From positions 1 through 62,894 of the forward strand of contig JAIOSV010000057.1 in assembly GCA_021107435.1 (NCBI GenBank): a stretch of DNA of 62,894 nucleotides, given 5' to 3'. This DNA is from Candidatus Sabulitectum sp. (lineage in GTDB: Bacteria; Fermentibacterota; Fermentibacteria; Fermentibacterales; JCC-6). Positions 1 through 8,706 of this stretch are shown here, piece by piece; within the stretch, counting starts at the first letter, position 1; each line of letters opens with the position of its first letter. A program made the translations under genes and the position numbers. The notes beneath the pieces were generated by a model. That model was not told the origin of the DNA. It did not search any database and saw only the letters and a program-made list of their open reading frames with translations.

Positions 1-486
1 GCCCCTCTCAGAAAAAAGAATTGTCTTCTTCCGGCACCCCTATCGGAAAAATAAACTCCTGATAATTAATTGTACAAAAAGATGAACGCTAAGTAAAGAC
101 CTTCAACATGCAGCGGAAGGGTTCTAGCCCCTTTAAGAATAAGTACAGCACAACATCGTAGAGAAGTATGAGCCTCACTGGCAATGAATCTTCTCATCCT
201 GATTTCTCCAGCGCTCAGTACCGTGTACAGTACTGCGAAAAGTACACTGGAAAAGTCGGCGAAAGGGGCAGAAAAAATAAACATGCATTAGCAAAACTGG
301 TGAATTCTGCACAACCTGTATAGTACTGATTCCCACTGCAATTTTCAGAGCTGCTGACATTCATGGAATCCGGCTGATCGCCGGATACTCTGCGAAGTGA
401 CAGAAGTACCTTTGATTTTGCCTCACGCAGCAAGAAGATAAGAGAAATAGTCGTCAAATTCAGAGAAATGCTTCCATAATTGCTTC
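1..486. other. No recognisable gene
   Basis: This stretch lies downstream of the minus-strand gene that ends at 487. Short open frames cross it in several phases, but none has a convincing ribosome binding site, a recognisable motif or a neighbour in the same phase. It could hold the decayed tail of a further minus-strand gene, or simply be intergenic. I see no hairpin with a T tract that would serve as a terminator. Confidence 0.4.
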
Positions 487-3147
487 TCAGATAGTCTCAA
501 AAGCTGACTTGAGTCGTCGGGCATTCAAAGCCGCTTCGGGAGTGAATGGGCCATTCTCCAGATAGTCAATTTCACTGTTGAGTATCCCGATAATAATCCT
601 TCCCGCTTCCCCTGCCCCGTATATCTCTATCATTGCGTCCTGCTGACTCTGCAGTCTGAGAGAGGTAGTAGTTGCGATGTATTCAGTGTCTGCACCGGGA
701 GCTGAAACAGCCAGGCTGCCGATAATGAAGTGTGCCGCAATTTGGAACTCAATTGATTCTGTTCCGGCAAGTTGTAACAGCCTCCTGGTTTCTCCATCAG
801 GAACAAGCAGGCCAGTGGGTGAAAGAAATGCAACTGACGCCTGAGGACCGCCATTTCTGTACCAGAAGTTCAGTAATTCCCTGGGGGGCTGGTTTGCGCA
901 GCAGTTTCTGAATGAGTTCATGACAGTGTTACCGTAGGAATCAATCTCGCAGGCAAGTTTGAAGTACTTTTGCACTTGCTCCGATCTGTCTGCGGCGGCG
1001 GATATCCTTGCTGCTGCATAAAGGGCTTCTCCCGCTGCCGGGTAGTGAGACACAAGTGGTAAACACGGTTCTGCAAGAACGATTGCATATTCATAAGCCA
1101 TATCCGCCAGCTCAACATTCCCGTTTTCTGCTGCTATAAGGCAGAGTACGGCTCTGTGACATGCAGCATACACCTCTCTGTTCGCGAGGACTTCATGGCA
1201 TTCCTGCTCAAGACCTTCGAAATCGCCTGCATTGCATCTTTCTAGAAGAGAATATCCTTCCGGTGCTAATTGCAGTTCATTTTCAATTGAGGTCATCATG
1301 CTGTTTCTGAGAGAATCACCGCAGGTAGTCAGTATTGAATCTGTTGCCTGTTTCATCCGCTCCACAACATCCGGAGCATTGTTTACTGCAATGGCAAATG
1401 TGGTTAGAATACTGGACTTCATGCGATCAATACGCATAGAAGTGTTCCCGCTTGTGGAATTGGTCTGCCAGTTTTGTACAAGAACCTCAAGAAAAGCAAT
1501 ATTCATGAATTCGAAGGACTTTCCCGGTGAAACAAGAGGAGCAATCCTGTATCCTGTATCCATGCAGAAATCCTTCATGTCCTGTCTGTGTTTATACAGA
1601 TAAATTACATCATCCATAGCACTGTCGAACATGCCCAGTTTGAGGAAAGCATCAACCCGGTTTACCCGCATTGAGGCAAAGTTTTCTGCTCTGACTGAAA
1701 GGGAATGGTAAGCAGTGAGTTGTTTTTCCACCAGAACTACTGCAGTCTGAAGATCAGTTGCTGTTGCTGCCTCCCGTCCATAAATATTCCCCAGAGTGTA
1801 CCAGCTGCCCAGTTCCCAGGAATTGTATCTCAGGGATTCCAGGCAGAGATCCCGCGCTGTTCCGGTTGTCTCGCCGGTTGCCAGTGCTGTCATCGCAGAA
1901 TTCAGAGAAATTGATGACCTGGTCATTCTGTACACTTTGTATGCTCCGGCCGGAAGAAGAAGAAGCCCAACAACAACGGGTAGGACAGCTGTCCATCGTG
2001 GAAGTTTTTTAATACTGCTCTGCCCCGCCGGCATAAGAGACATGAGCATTACCATAAGGTAAACCGATGTTGTCCACCTGAGAGCCACAGAGGTAAGTCC
2101 CTCCAGCAACAGAACAATCACACCGGTAATTATACCCCACTCGATAAGGGTTTTCTTTCTTTTGTTCAGGGCTTGTTTCAGCAGAATGATAATCAGCGCG
2201 GCCCAGAGAACAAATCCAATCAGGCCACTCTCTGCAAGAATTTCAAGAGGTTCGCTGTGAGCGTGAACTGTATTCGTTGAAACTCCCCGCAGGAAGAAGT
2301 CGGAAGATCGGAATCGCGGGAAGAGCAGCTGAAAGGAACCGTTGCCCCATCCAAAGAGAGGTTTCTGAAAAAACATTCTGGAAGAGCCTTCCCAGATAAC
2401 CTGTCTGACGCCCGGTGTACCTCCCATGGCAGGCAGAGGAAGCTGCGGAAGAAACACCGTTACAGTAGCAGCAACAAAGAAGAGAACAAGAAGCAGATTC
2501 AGGAGTCCGGGTTTCCATCGGATGCACAGAACAGCAGCGGTTGCCCCTGCCATAGCGATAACACTGCTGCGTGTTCCGGTCATAATCAGTGAAGTAATGC
2601 ACAGAATCAGAAACAGCAAAAGCAGTAATACTTTTTTCCAGCCCTTTCCAAGCAGAAAAGTAAAACCGACTGGAAGCAGTCCGGCTGCAAAACTGCCCAG
2701 GAGGTTGGCGTTGCTGAATACACCTGCAAGCCGCTGGGAGGATGAATGCAGAAAGAGAGATACCAGAATCGCAAAACTTCCACCGGAAAGAACAGGAATC
2801 AGTATTTTTTTCCTTTCCAAACGGAAGGCTCGAATAACGATGAAGATTCCTGCAGCGGAAGAAACCAGAAGAATCCGTGTAACACCCGGGTTTGAGGGAG
2901 CATACACATGAAGAACTGTCACTGCGGGAACAAGAAGAAGCAGATGAATTGGAAGGTTCTCAGGAAGAGAAGTATCCTTTATCATTTTCAGACCTAGAAA
3001 TACCAGAAGCAGCCCTGCCGACAGAGTGAATAAAAAAAGCTTAATCAATGCGGAATTGTAGCAACCTGGAATGATTGCAGCAGGAACTGCGACAGCCATT
3101 ATCCAGATGACGGCCACCGGCAGTTTTTCAGAAATAGCTCTGCTCAG
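487..3147 (-). CDS. O-antigen ligase/polymerase-like membrane protein with large C-terminal domain
   Basis: Predicted inner-membrane O-antigen ligase/polymerase (Wzy/WaaL superfamily), which would transfer or polymerise lipid-linked glycans on the periplasmic side. About ten hydrophobic segments fill the first 400 residues. They are followed by the family's periplasmic signature (GWGNGSFQLLFPRFR, then HAHSEPLEIL and a Gly-rich helix). The remaining ~480 residues are soluble, helical and TPR-like. It is a paralog of the gene at 29631-32498, with the same architecture. The first conventional start, GTG at 3117, lacks a Shine-Dalgarno site. An in-frame CTG at 3147, just after the upstream stop, gives an N-terminus equal in length to the paralog's, so I extended the gene there. 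It is probably cotranscribed with the propeller gene upstream. Confidence 0.85.
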   Translation of the reverse strand: MSRAISEKLPVAVIWIMAVAVPAAIIPGCYNSALIKLFLFTLSAGLLLVFLGLKMIKDTSLPENLPIHLLLLVPAVTVLHVYAPSNPGVTRILLVSSAAGIFIVIRAFRLERKKILIPVLSGGSFAILVSLFLHSSSQRLAGVFSNANLLGSFAAGLLPVGFTFLLGKGWKKVLLLLLFLILCITSLIMTGTRSSVIAMAGATAAVLCIRWKPGLLNLLLVLFFVAATVTVFLPQLPLPAMGGTPGVRQVIWEGSSRMFFQKPLFGWGNGSFQLLFPRFRSSDFFLRGVSTNTVHAHSEPLEILAESGLIGFVLWAALIIILLKQALNKRKKTLIEWGIITGVIVLLLEGLTSVALRWTTSVYLMVMLMSLMPAGQSSIKKLPRWTAVLPVVVGLLLLPAGAYKVYRMTRSSISLNSAMTALATGETTGTARDLCLESLRYNSWELGSWYTLGNIYGREAATATDLQTAVVLVEKQLTAYHSLSVRAENFASMRVNRVDAFLKLGMFDSAMDDVIYLYKHRQDMKDFCMDTGYRIAPLVSPGKSFEFMNIAFLEVLVQNWQTNSTSGNTSMRIDRMKSSILTTFAIAVNNAPDVVERMKQATDSILTTCGDSLRNSMMTSIENELQLAPEGYSLLERCNAGDFEGLEQECHEVLANREVYAACHRAVLCLIAAENGNVELADMAYEYAIVLAEPCLPLVSHYPAAGEALYAAARISAAADRSEQVQKYFKLACEIDSYGNTVMNSFRNCCANQPPRELLNFWYRNGGPQASVAFLSPTGLLVPDGETRRLLQLAGTESIEFQIAAHFIIGSLAVSAPGADTEYIATTTSLRLQSQQDAMIEIYGAGEAGRIIIGILNSEIDYLENGPFTPEAALNARRLKSAFETI

Positions 3148-3149
3148 TA

Positions 3150-5270
3150 TCAGGGAATCCTTACTACGGTTCGCGTTTCTGACATGCCTCCTGCAGTGAG
3201 TCTTAAGAAGTACAAGCCGGGAGCAAGATCAGCTCCTGTAACCGTAAGGTTATGCTCTCCTCCTGGAAGAATTCCCGAATGGATAGTTTGAACTTTGCGA
3301 CCTGCAAGATCGTACAGATCCATAGCCACAAAACACTCTCCAGGCAAAGTAAAGGACACAGCAGAAGATGCTGTGAACGGATTCGGGCTGGTCAGAATAC
3401 CGGTTTGCGGAGTTGAAGAAAGGGAGTGGCTGAACTCTGCAATCCCTGTTGGATCCTCTCCGAAGCGAAGTATCATGCCATAGTCGCCGCAACCCCATCC
3501 GTTGTTTACATCAATAAAGGATATCCTTTCCAGCAGGTTTTCAGGTCCATACGGTGAGTGTGAAACAGTATTTCCACCGTTTGATGTAGTACCAAAGTTC
3601 GCATTGCTGTAGCCAGTTAAATATCCATCGAGTCCATTTTCAGCAAACCAGACATCTCTGTAGTCGTTTCCGGTGACAGCAACGGTTTCCCAGGTACATC
3701 CATTATTCTGTGTCTGTACAATTGTTCCGTTCCATCCAACAGCCCAGACTGTATCGGCATTCAAGGCAAAAAGCCCGTGAAAGGTATGTGTCATTGAACT
3801 TGTCTGTTCTGACCAGGAATCACTGTTGAAGTCAAAGCAGATGATCTTACCACTGCTGCCAACAGCCCAGCCTCTGTCTGTATCACCGAAACAGACACTG
3901 CTCAGACTAACACTGCCAAAACCGGTTTTCTCTGTCCAGCTGACCCCGCCGTCTGTCGTATAAATAATCTCGCTGTATAACCCAACGGCAACTCCGCAAT
4001 CTTCATTCATGAAATCAACCGACATAAAACCCACAGTTGGAACTGCGGGAGTGATTTCCGTCCAGTTTGTACCACCGTTAACAGTTTTGAGAATAACTCC
4101 ACTACTTGATGAATTCCCTACGCAATAACCAAGAAGAGTTGTCTGGAAGCAGATATCCCGTAAGGAGAAATCATCATCTATAATCTGGCTCTCCCAGTTT
4201 ACTCCGCCATCACTGGATCTCATGATTACTCCGTTGTCGCCACAGGCCCAAATACGATTTTCACCGAAGTGAACAACAGCATTCATATTTTCAAGAGTTT
4301 GATGGGTGGAAAGCTGACTCCAATCTCCTGCTGAGTTCCGAAAGTACATCAGTCCGTACAGACCAGCAGTGAATACCCTTGTATCAGAGGGAACTGATAC
4401 TGACTTAAGGCCTGTATATGTTGGAAGTTCAAACTCGGAAGGCATTGTCTCATACACCCACTGTTCACCGGCATTCTCCGTTACCGCAACTCCGTATCTG
4501 CCTGAAACAGCTCCCAGATTCACATTGAAGTCCACATCCGAGAAATACTCATAAAGCAAACTATAAACAACAGACCAGATGTTGCCACCGTCGCCGGTAA
4601 AAACCACAAGACTATCACCTACAGCAAAACCGCAAGAGTCATCTATAAAATGGATACCGTCATAACCCACTGGCGTGCCGGTATTCTTCTCCACCCAGAA
4701 GGCTCCTGCAGTTACTGTGTGCAGGAGTTTGCCTGTGTTTCCTGTTGTCCAACCAGTGGTTGAGCTGATGAATGAGACATCTTGTATGTGAGAGGTGATT
4801 CCACTTCCCTGAGTTTGCCACGAATTGCCGCCATTCATTGTTCGCAGGATAGTACCACACGTTCCTACAACTGTACCGTAGTTCTCATCAGTAAACTCAA
4901 TGGCTTTAAAATGCTGAGCAGCGGGATAGGAAATAGACCAGTTATCTCCCCCGTTAGCGGTGCGAATAATAAATCCATCATTGCCGCAGATCCATCCCCT
5001 GCTGGTATTCAGGAAGAATACCCGCCTAAGAATTTTACTTCCTCTGTAAAGCTCTTCCCAGGTAGTTCCTCCATCATCAGTTCCGTAGATTGCTCCCTGA
5101 AAAGTGACAATCCATCCGTTATCGTTGTCGATAAAATGAATCCCGTTAATTGAGGAACCGGTAGGATAGGGATGCTGCCAGAACCAGGATGATTCCGCCA
5201 TGGCAGGTATTGAAAAAACAAGCACTGCAAAAAGCAGTGCCACGCAGTTTACTGACCTTTTAATGAACAT
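3150..5270 (-). CDS. Secreted Ycf48/BNR-type beta-propeller with T9SS C-terminal sorting domain
   Basis: Exported protein of about 706 residues. The N-terminus is a signal peptide (basic MFIKR, hydrophobic core, AMA cleavage region). The body holds roughly a dozen blades of ~45 residues with motifs such as GWAVGSSGKI and RTANGGDNW, as in Ycf48/photosystem II assembly-factor-like and sialidase-type propellers. The last ~80 residues form a type A-like sorting domain (SPNPF, YDLAGRKV, LAPGLYFLRL, terminal RTVVRIP), so T9SS export to the cell surface is predicted. I chose the ATG at 5270 because GGAG lies six bases upstream; the in-frame ATG at 5282 has no better site. The ligand is unknown. Such propellers bind proteins or glycans rather than act in photosynthesis here. 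Confidence 0.85.
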   Translation of the reverse strand: MFIKRSVNCVALLFAVLVFSIPAMAESSWFWQHPYPTGSSINGIHFIDNDNGWIVTFQGAIYGTDDGGTTWEELYRGSKILRRVFFLNTSRGWICGNDGFIIRTANGGDNWSISYPAAQHFKAIEFTDENYGTVVGTCGTILRTMNGGNSWQTQGSGITSHIQDVSFISSTTGWTTGNTGKLLHTVTAGAFWVEKNTGTPVGYDGIHFIDDSCGFAVGDSLVVFTGDGGNIWSVVYSLLYEYFSDVDFNVNLGAVSGRYGVAVTENAGEQWVYETMPSEFELPTYTGLKSVSVPSDTRVFTAGLYGLMYFRNSAGDWSQLSTHQTLENMNAVVHFGENRIWACGDNGVIMRSSDGGVNWESQIIDDDFSLRDICFQTTLLGYCVGNSSSSGVILKTVNGGTNWTEITPAVPTVGFMSVDFMNEDCGVAVGLYSEIIYTTDGGVSWTEKTGFGSVSLSSVCFGDTDRGWAVGSSGKIICFDFNSDSWSEQTSSMTHTFHGLFALNADTVWAVGWNGTIVQTQNNGCTWETVAVTGNDYRDVWFAENGLDGYLTGYSNANFGTTSNGGNTVSHSPYGPENLLERISFIDVNNGWGCGDYGMILRFGEDPTGIAEFSHSLSSTPQTGILTSPNPFTASSAVSFTLPGECFVAMDLYDLAGRKVQTIHSGILPGGEHNLTVTGADLAPGLYFLRLTAGGMSETRTVVRIP

Positions 5271-5306
5271 GGAAATCTCCATTCCAGAAATTCCAAAAAG
5301 ACAAAA

Positions 5307-5336
5307 ACTATAAGTCTAAGATAAAAGAATCAGCAA
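5307..5336 (-). promoter_or_regulatory. Candidate promoter for the 3150-5270 gene
   Basis: Read on the minus strand, TTGCTG (5336-5331) and TATAGT (5312-5307) are 18 bases apart, about 35 bases upstream of the chosen start. The -10 matches consensus at five of six positions, while the -35 is weak. Confidence 0.45.
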
Positions 5337-5402
5337 TATACCACAAGAGCTTGAAATTGCGTTATAGAGGAGTGTATTTTAACATAGCATGGAATGCTTA
5401 GA

Positions 5403-5573
5403 ATGAAGACGGCACTTGTATACCACAGCTATGACCTTGTAAGGGCTTGCTATCTTGCCGGTGTATCTGTATCCTCAACAGCTACGCTCGGGAGTGCTGA
5501 GACAGTCGGTGCTCGGAACGCAGGACTGGTTCTGAGGAGATTCAGCGGCAGAAAGGAAAGAGCTGGTGGATGA
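5403..5573 (+). CDS. Possible 56-aa leader ORF before the glycosyltransferase
   Basis: An ATG at 5403 opens a 56-codon frame beginning MKTALVYHSYDLVRACYL. Its stop overlaps the GTG start of the glycosyltransferase by 8 bases, the kind of arrangement that gives translational coupling. Upstream there is only a weak GGA. The first 25 residues resemble a Rossmann-type beta-strand and helix, so this could be the amputated N-terminus of an older glycosyltransferase, or a spurious frame. I do not recognise a family. Confidence 0.3.
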   Translation: MKTALVYHSYDLVRACYLAGVSVSSTATLGSAETVGARNAGLVLRRFSGRKERAGG

Positions 5574-6483
5574 CAGAAGCCTGATCGCAGCCATCAACTG
5601 GAACGGAAAGAATTTCATAACAGGGATGATTGATTCCCTTCTGCCGCAGATGAGAGAAACAAACACGCGACTGCTGGTTTTCGACAACGGGTCTGAAGAT
5701 GGTTCCGCAGATCTGGTTGAGGAAAATTACAGCAGCACTGGAATAGTGAGTGTATACCGTAACGGAGAGAACATAGGCTTCGGGAAAGCCGCCAACAGAA
5801 TTTTATCCGACGCTGGTTGTTCAACAGTCGTTCTTGTTAATACTGACACAGTTCTCAAACCCGGCTGTCTGAGGAATCTCCTGTTGTCGCTGGAATCAAG
5901 ACCCGAAGTAGCTTTCGCCGGACCCAGACTTCTCTGGCCCGATGGCAATTTGCAACACTCCAGACGCGACTTTCCTTTCCCGGGCAGGCTGCTCCTTGAA
6001 CACATCCCTCTCCTGAAAAACCGAACAGCAAGATTCTCTGCCCATGACAAGGGCTGCTACACTGACTGGCTGATAGGGGCCATGATGGCTATAAGAGTCA
6101 AGGCTTTCAATGATGCTGGAGGATTCGCAGAGGAGTTCTTCTTTTTTCATGAAGAAACCGATCTCCAATTCCGTCTGAAAGAAATCGGCTGGAAGGTTTG
6201 GTTTGAACCTTCTGCAGAGGTGTTCCACATTGAAGGGGCATCTTCCAGTCAGAAATACGGTAGTCGGATATACCTTCGCAATATTCCCGGAAAACTGTTG
6301 TTCCTGGAGAAACACGGGAAGCCCGCTGATATAATTTCTTTCAAAATATTGATGACACTACTTCAAATTCAGCGCGTGATGGCCGGTAGAATTTTCCGGA
6401 AACTTGCGATAGCTGATGTTCGTTTCACTTCTGGATACTGCCGCGAAGCAATCCAGTTACTCTGGTACAAGGGGGCTTCATGA
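5566..6483 (+). CDS. Family 2 glycosyltransferase (rhamnosyltransferase-like)
   Basis: Cytoplasmic GT-A glycosyltransferase of 305 residues that would add a sugar from an NDP-sugar donor to a lipid-linked or glycan acceptor. The order of motifs is typical of WbbL-like enzymes: INWNG near the start, VFDNGSEDGS, a GFGKAANR segment, LVNTDTVL as the DXD region, then WLIGAMMAIR and a FFFHEETDLQFRLKEIGW acid-rich acceptor/catalytic region near residue 200. Translation starts at a GTG. It is the first clearly real gene of a plus-strand set whose next two members overlap by ATGA and 11 bases, so it probably assembles an N-formylated aminosugar into a surface glycan. The exact sugar cannot be told. 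Confidence 0.9.
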   Translation: MDDRSLIAAINWNGKNFITGMIDSLLPQMRETNTRLLVFDNGSEDGSADLVEENYSSTGIVSVYRNGENIGFGKAANRILSDAGCSTVVLVNTDTVLKPGCLRNLLLSLESRPEVAFAGPRLLWPDGNLQHSRRDFPFPGRLLLEHIPLLKNRTARFSAHDKGCYTDWLIGAMMAIRVKAFNDAGGFAEEFFFFHEETDLQFRLKEIGWKVWFEPSAEVFHIEGASSSQKYGSRIYLRNIPGKLLFLEKHGKPADIISFKILMTLLQIQRVMAGRIFRKLAIADVRFTSGYCREAIQLLWYKGAS

Positions 6484-7592
6484 TTCGCGTGTTCAAACCT
6501 TCCTATGACAACCATGAGCTTGAAGCTGTTGCTGGGGTTTTGAAATCGGGCTGGGTCGGTCTTGGCCCGAAAACCGCTGAATTCGAACGGGCTTTTGCTT
6601 CTTTCTGCAATGTGAATCACTGCATTGGCCTGAACTCGGGAACTGCTGCCATCAATATGGCTCTCAGCCTGCTCGATATCGGAGAAGGCGACGAAGTCAT
6701 AATACCGACTATGACTTTTTTGTCCGGAGCACACTGCGTAATCAATCACGGAGCAGCACCTGTTTTTGTTGATGTTGACAGAGAAACTCTGAACATTGAC
6801 CTGAATGATGTTGCAAGAAAAATTACACCTGGAACAAAAGCCATAATCCCTGTTCACTACGGCGGCAGGCCTGTCAGAATGGATGAACTGAAGGGCATCG
6901 CGGGGAACATCCCAATATTGGAGGATTGTGCTCACGCCACCGGATCAAGGTACAAAGGACAACCTGCTGGAAGCATCGGCGCAATGGGCTGCTTCAGTTT
7001 TCATGCTGTGAAGAATCTGGCTATGGGTGAAGGGGGCGCTATTACCCTGAAAGATGCATCAATGGCAGAACGCGCAAAAAGAAAACGCTGGCTGGGCATA
7101 GACCGGGAGACATGGGACAGATCCCTGATGGACAGATCCTACTGGTGGGAATATTCAATTAATGAAATCGGCGTAAAAGCTCATCTGAACGATATTCACG
7201 CAGCCATCGGTCTCGTTCAGCTCGGGAAACTGGAGAAGGCAAACCAACGCAGAAGAGAGATTGTAAGGATGTATCGACAGGGTCTGCGGGAAATTGAACA
7301 GTTGGAGATGCCTCCTGAGGAAACTGCTGATTTCGTATCATCATGGCACATCTTTCATATAAAAGCTCAGCACAGAGATGAGTTGAATCTTTTTCTGGAC
7401 AGAAACGGAATAAGCACCAGTGTGCATTACAAACCACTGCATCTCTATTCCTGCTATGGTGCTCAATCTTCACTGCCCGTGGCAGAGGCTGTGTTCAAAA
7501 GAATTTTATCCCTGCCTCTTTATCCTGATCTCACCGATAAAGAAGTTTTGTATGTAATAGATGCAATCCGGAAATTCTATCATGGCAAATGA
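6480..7592 (+). CDS. DegT/DnrJ/EryC1/StrS-family sugar aminotransferase
   Basis: PLP-dependent aminotransferase of 370 residues that would convert an NDP-ketosugar to an aminosugar. The PLP lysine is K178 in the block CFSFHAVKNLAMGEGG. Other family marks are LNSGTAAI near residue 52 for phosphate binding, LEDCAHATGS near residue 148 with the aspartate that contacts the pyridine nitrogen, and the C-terminal SVHYKPLHL. Length is normal. Its start overlaps the glycosyltransferase stop (ATGA) and its end overlaps the formyltransferase by 11 bases, so the three are translationally coupled. No dehydratase or epimerase that would supply the ketosugar is encoded nearby. Confidence 0.93.
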   Translation: MIRVFKPSYDNHELEAVAGVLKSGWVGLGPKTAEFERAFASFCNVNHCIGLNSGTAAINMALSLLDIGEGDEVIIPTMTFLSGAHCVINHGAAPVFVDVDRETLNIDLNDVARKITPGTKAIIPVHYGGRPVRMDELKGIAGNIPILEDCAHATGSRYKGQPAGSIGAMGCFSFHAVKNLAMGEGGAITLKDASMAERAKRKRWLGIDRETWDRSLMDRSYWWEYSINEIGVKAHLNDIHAAIGLVQLGKLEKANQRRREIVRMYRQGLREIEQLEMPPEETADFVSSWHIFHIKAQHRDELNLFLDRNGISTSVHYKPLHLYSCYGAQSSLPVAEAVFKRILSLPLYPDLTDKEVLYVIDAIRKFYHGK

Positions 7593-8310
7593 AGGTACGT
7601 ATCCGAGAATAGTATGCATGTGCGGCAGAGAAATCGGTTACAGGATAGCAGATTTTCTTCTTGATCAGCAGGTGGAAACAAGATTCGCAGTAAACGAGAA
7701 TGAAAAAACCGGGGACTGGTACAGAACACCCCGGGAACTGGATATCATTGAGATCTCTGAATATGAAATTCCGGCGTTCAAACCCGACCTTATCATTGTT
7801 GCTTTTTATCACAGAATTATTCCGGAAAGCATTTTTACACTTCCACGGTATGGCTGCTGGAATCTGCATCTCGGCGACGCAGAACGGTACAGGGGTGCCT
7901 ATCCGAATATCCACGCTCTGTGTAATGGAGACACATCCTATGCTGTTACACTTCATAAAATAGATCAGGGGATTGATACCGGTGACATTCTTTCTAAGAT
8001 TTCTTTTCCCATAACCCCAGAAATGACAGGCAGAGAGTTGTACAGCAGGATGACCGGGGAAGGACTCAATCTTTTCCTCAGGCACTACAGTGACCTGATA
8101 AACGGCAGAGCACTTGAGAAGACTCATGTACAGAACAGCACTGAAGCTGTAACACATTTCAGAAAAGAACTGTCTCACGAGGTATACCCTTCTGAAGAAT
8201 TCATCAACTCCGTAAGGGCTTTGACTTTCCCCCCCTTTCCCCCGCCCTATTTCAAGATAGGAGACCATCGCTTCATTGTAGTTGAGGACAAACCTGAATC
8301 AAGTGTTTGA
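7582..8310 (+). CDS. Methionyl-tRNA formyltransferase-like sugar N-formyltransferase
   Basis: Formyltransferase of 242 residues that would move a formyl group from N10-formyltetrahydrofolate to the amino group of an NDP-aminosugar. The catalytic triad is visible: Asn and His in WNLHLGDAERYRGAYPN, and Asp in IDQGIDTGDI. It is shorter than methionyl-tRNA formyltransferase and lacks that enzyme's usual C-terminal OB domain. Together with the coupled aminotransferase this points to a sugar substrate of the Qui3NFo/Qui4NFo kind rather than Met-tRNA. I chose ATG at 7582 (MANEG) rather than the in-frame ATG at 7561, because the later start gives the family's usual N-terminus. The precise sugar is unknown. 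Confidence 0.88.
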   Translation: MANEGTYPRIVCMCGREIGYRIADFLLDQQVETRFAVNENEKTGDWYRTPRELDIIEISEYEIPAFKPDLIIVAFYHRIIPESIFTLPRYGCWNLHLGDAERYRGAYPNIHALCNGDTSYAVTLHKIDQGIDTGDILSKISFPITPEMTGRELYSRMTGEGLNLFLRHYSDLINGRALEKTHVQNSTEAVTHFRKELSHEVYPSEEFINSVRALTFPPFPPPYFKIGDHRFIVVEDKPESSV

Positions 8311-8374
8311 GCCTGCTGATCCAGCGTACAGTTTTACACCACCTGAGTCTGGCAATTATACACTTATCAACCCC

Positions 8375-8404
8375 TTGACACATCGCTGTTATTGTTGCAA
8401 TAAT
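8375..8404 (+). promoter_or_regulatory. Strong extended -10 promoter
   Basis: TTGACA (8375-8380) is followed after 18 bases by AATAAT (8399-8404), preceded by TG in the extended -10 position. It lies 50 bases upstream of the small secreted ORF at 8454 and probably also serves the TrmB-type gene. The palindrome at 8390-8405 covers its -10. Confidence 0.7.
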
Positions 8405-8405
8405 A
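8390..8405. promoter_or_regulatory. Operator-like palindrome over the -10
   Basis: TATTGTTGCAATAATA reads nearly the same on both strands (14 of 16 positions), centred on TTGCAA. Because it overlaps the -10 of the adjacent promoter, a repressor bound here would block initiation. The nearby TrmB-type regulator is a natural candidate for autoregulation; this is inferred. Confidence 0.5.
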
Positions 8406-8420
8406 CTTTCATGATATTAG

Positions 8421-8442
8421 TATTACTGTTACCATAACAATA
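8421..8442. promoter_or_regulatory. Second operator-like palindrome
   Basis: A 22-base imperfect palindrome with TATT and AATA ends and an inner TGTTA-CCA-TAACA core. It starts 31 bases (about three helical turns) after the first palindrome and ends just before the Shine-Dalgarno site of the 8454 ORF. The shared TATT/AATA ends suggest two sites for one regulator. Confidence 0.45.
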
Positions 8443-8453
8443 TGGAGGCCGAA

Positions 8454-8600
8454 ATGAAAATTCCTTGTCTGTGCTCTATTCTGCTTCTTGCCGTACTGAG
8501 TTACAATAATGATGTTGCCGGCTCTGATGGAATTGATAACTTCGATGCGCTTGATGACAAGAGTTCAGACTGGCCCTTCATGCTGAAAATCTCAGAATGA
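8454..8600 (+). CDS. 48-aa secreted peptide
   Basis: Small ORF with a good ribosome binding site (GGAGG at 8444-8448, five bases from ATG). Residues 1-22 form a signal peptide with cysteines in the core. The mature part is only about 25 acidic residues, ending WPFMLKISE. There is no recognisable family. It sits directly behind the regulated promoter and ahead of the TrmB-type gene, so it could be a signalling or leader peptide, or the remnant of a longer secreted protein. A clear RBS, start and signal peptide make translation likely. Confidence 0.55.
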   Translation: MKIPCLCSILLLAVLSYNNDVAGSDGIDNFDALDDKSSDWPFMLKISE

Positions 8601-8706
8601 ATACTGAAGGATATTCAATAATCCAGTCAGGTTGACGTACAGGAGCTGTCCGCAGACGCTCCCTCAAGAAATAATATCTACCGTAGCTCAACAACCAGGA
8701 GGAATT

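Noticed and set aside
66-457. Three overlapping minus-strand ORFs of 61-80 codons
   Set aside because: They lie in different phases, have no ribosome sites and show no recognisable motifs; I could not join them into one gene by a single frameshift.
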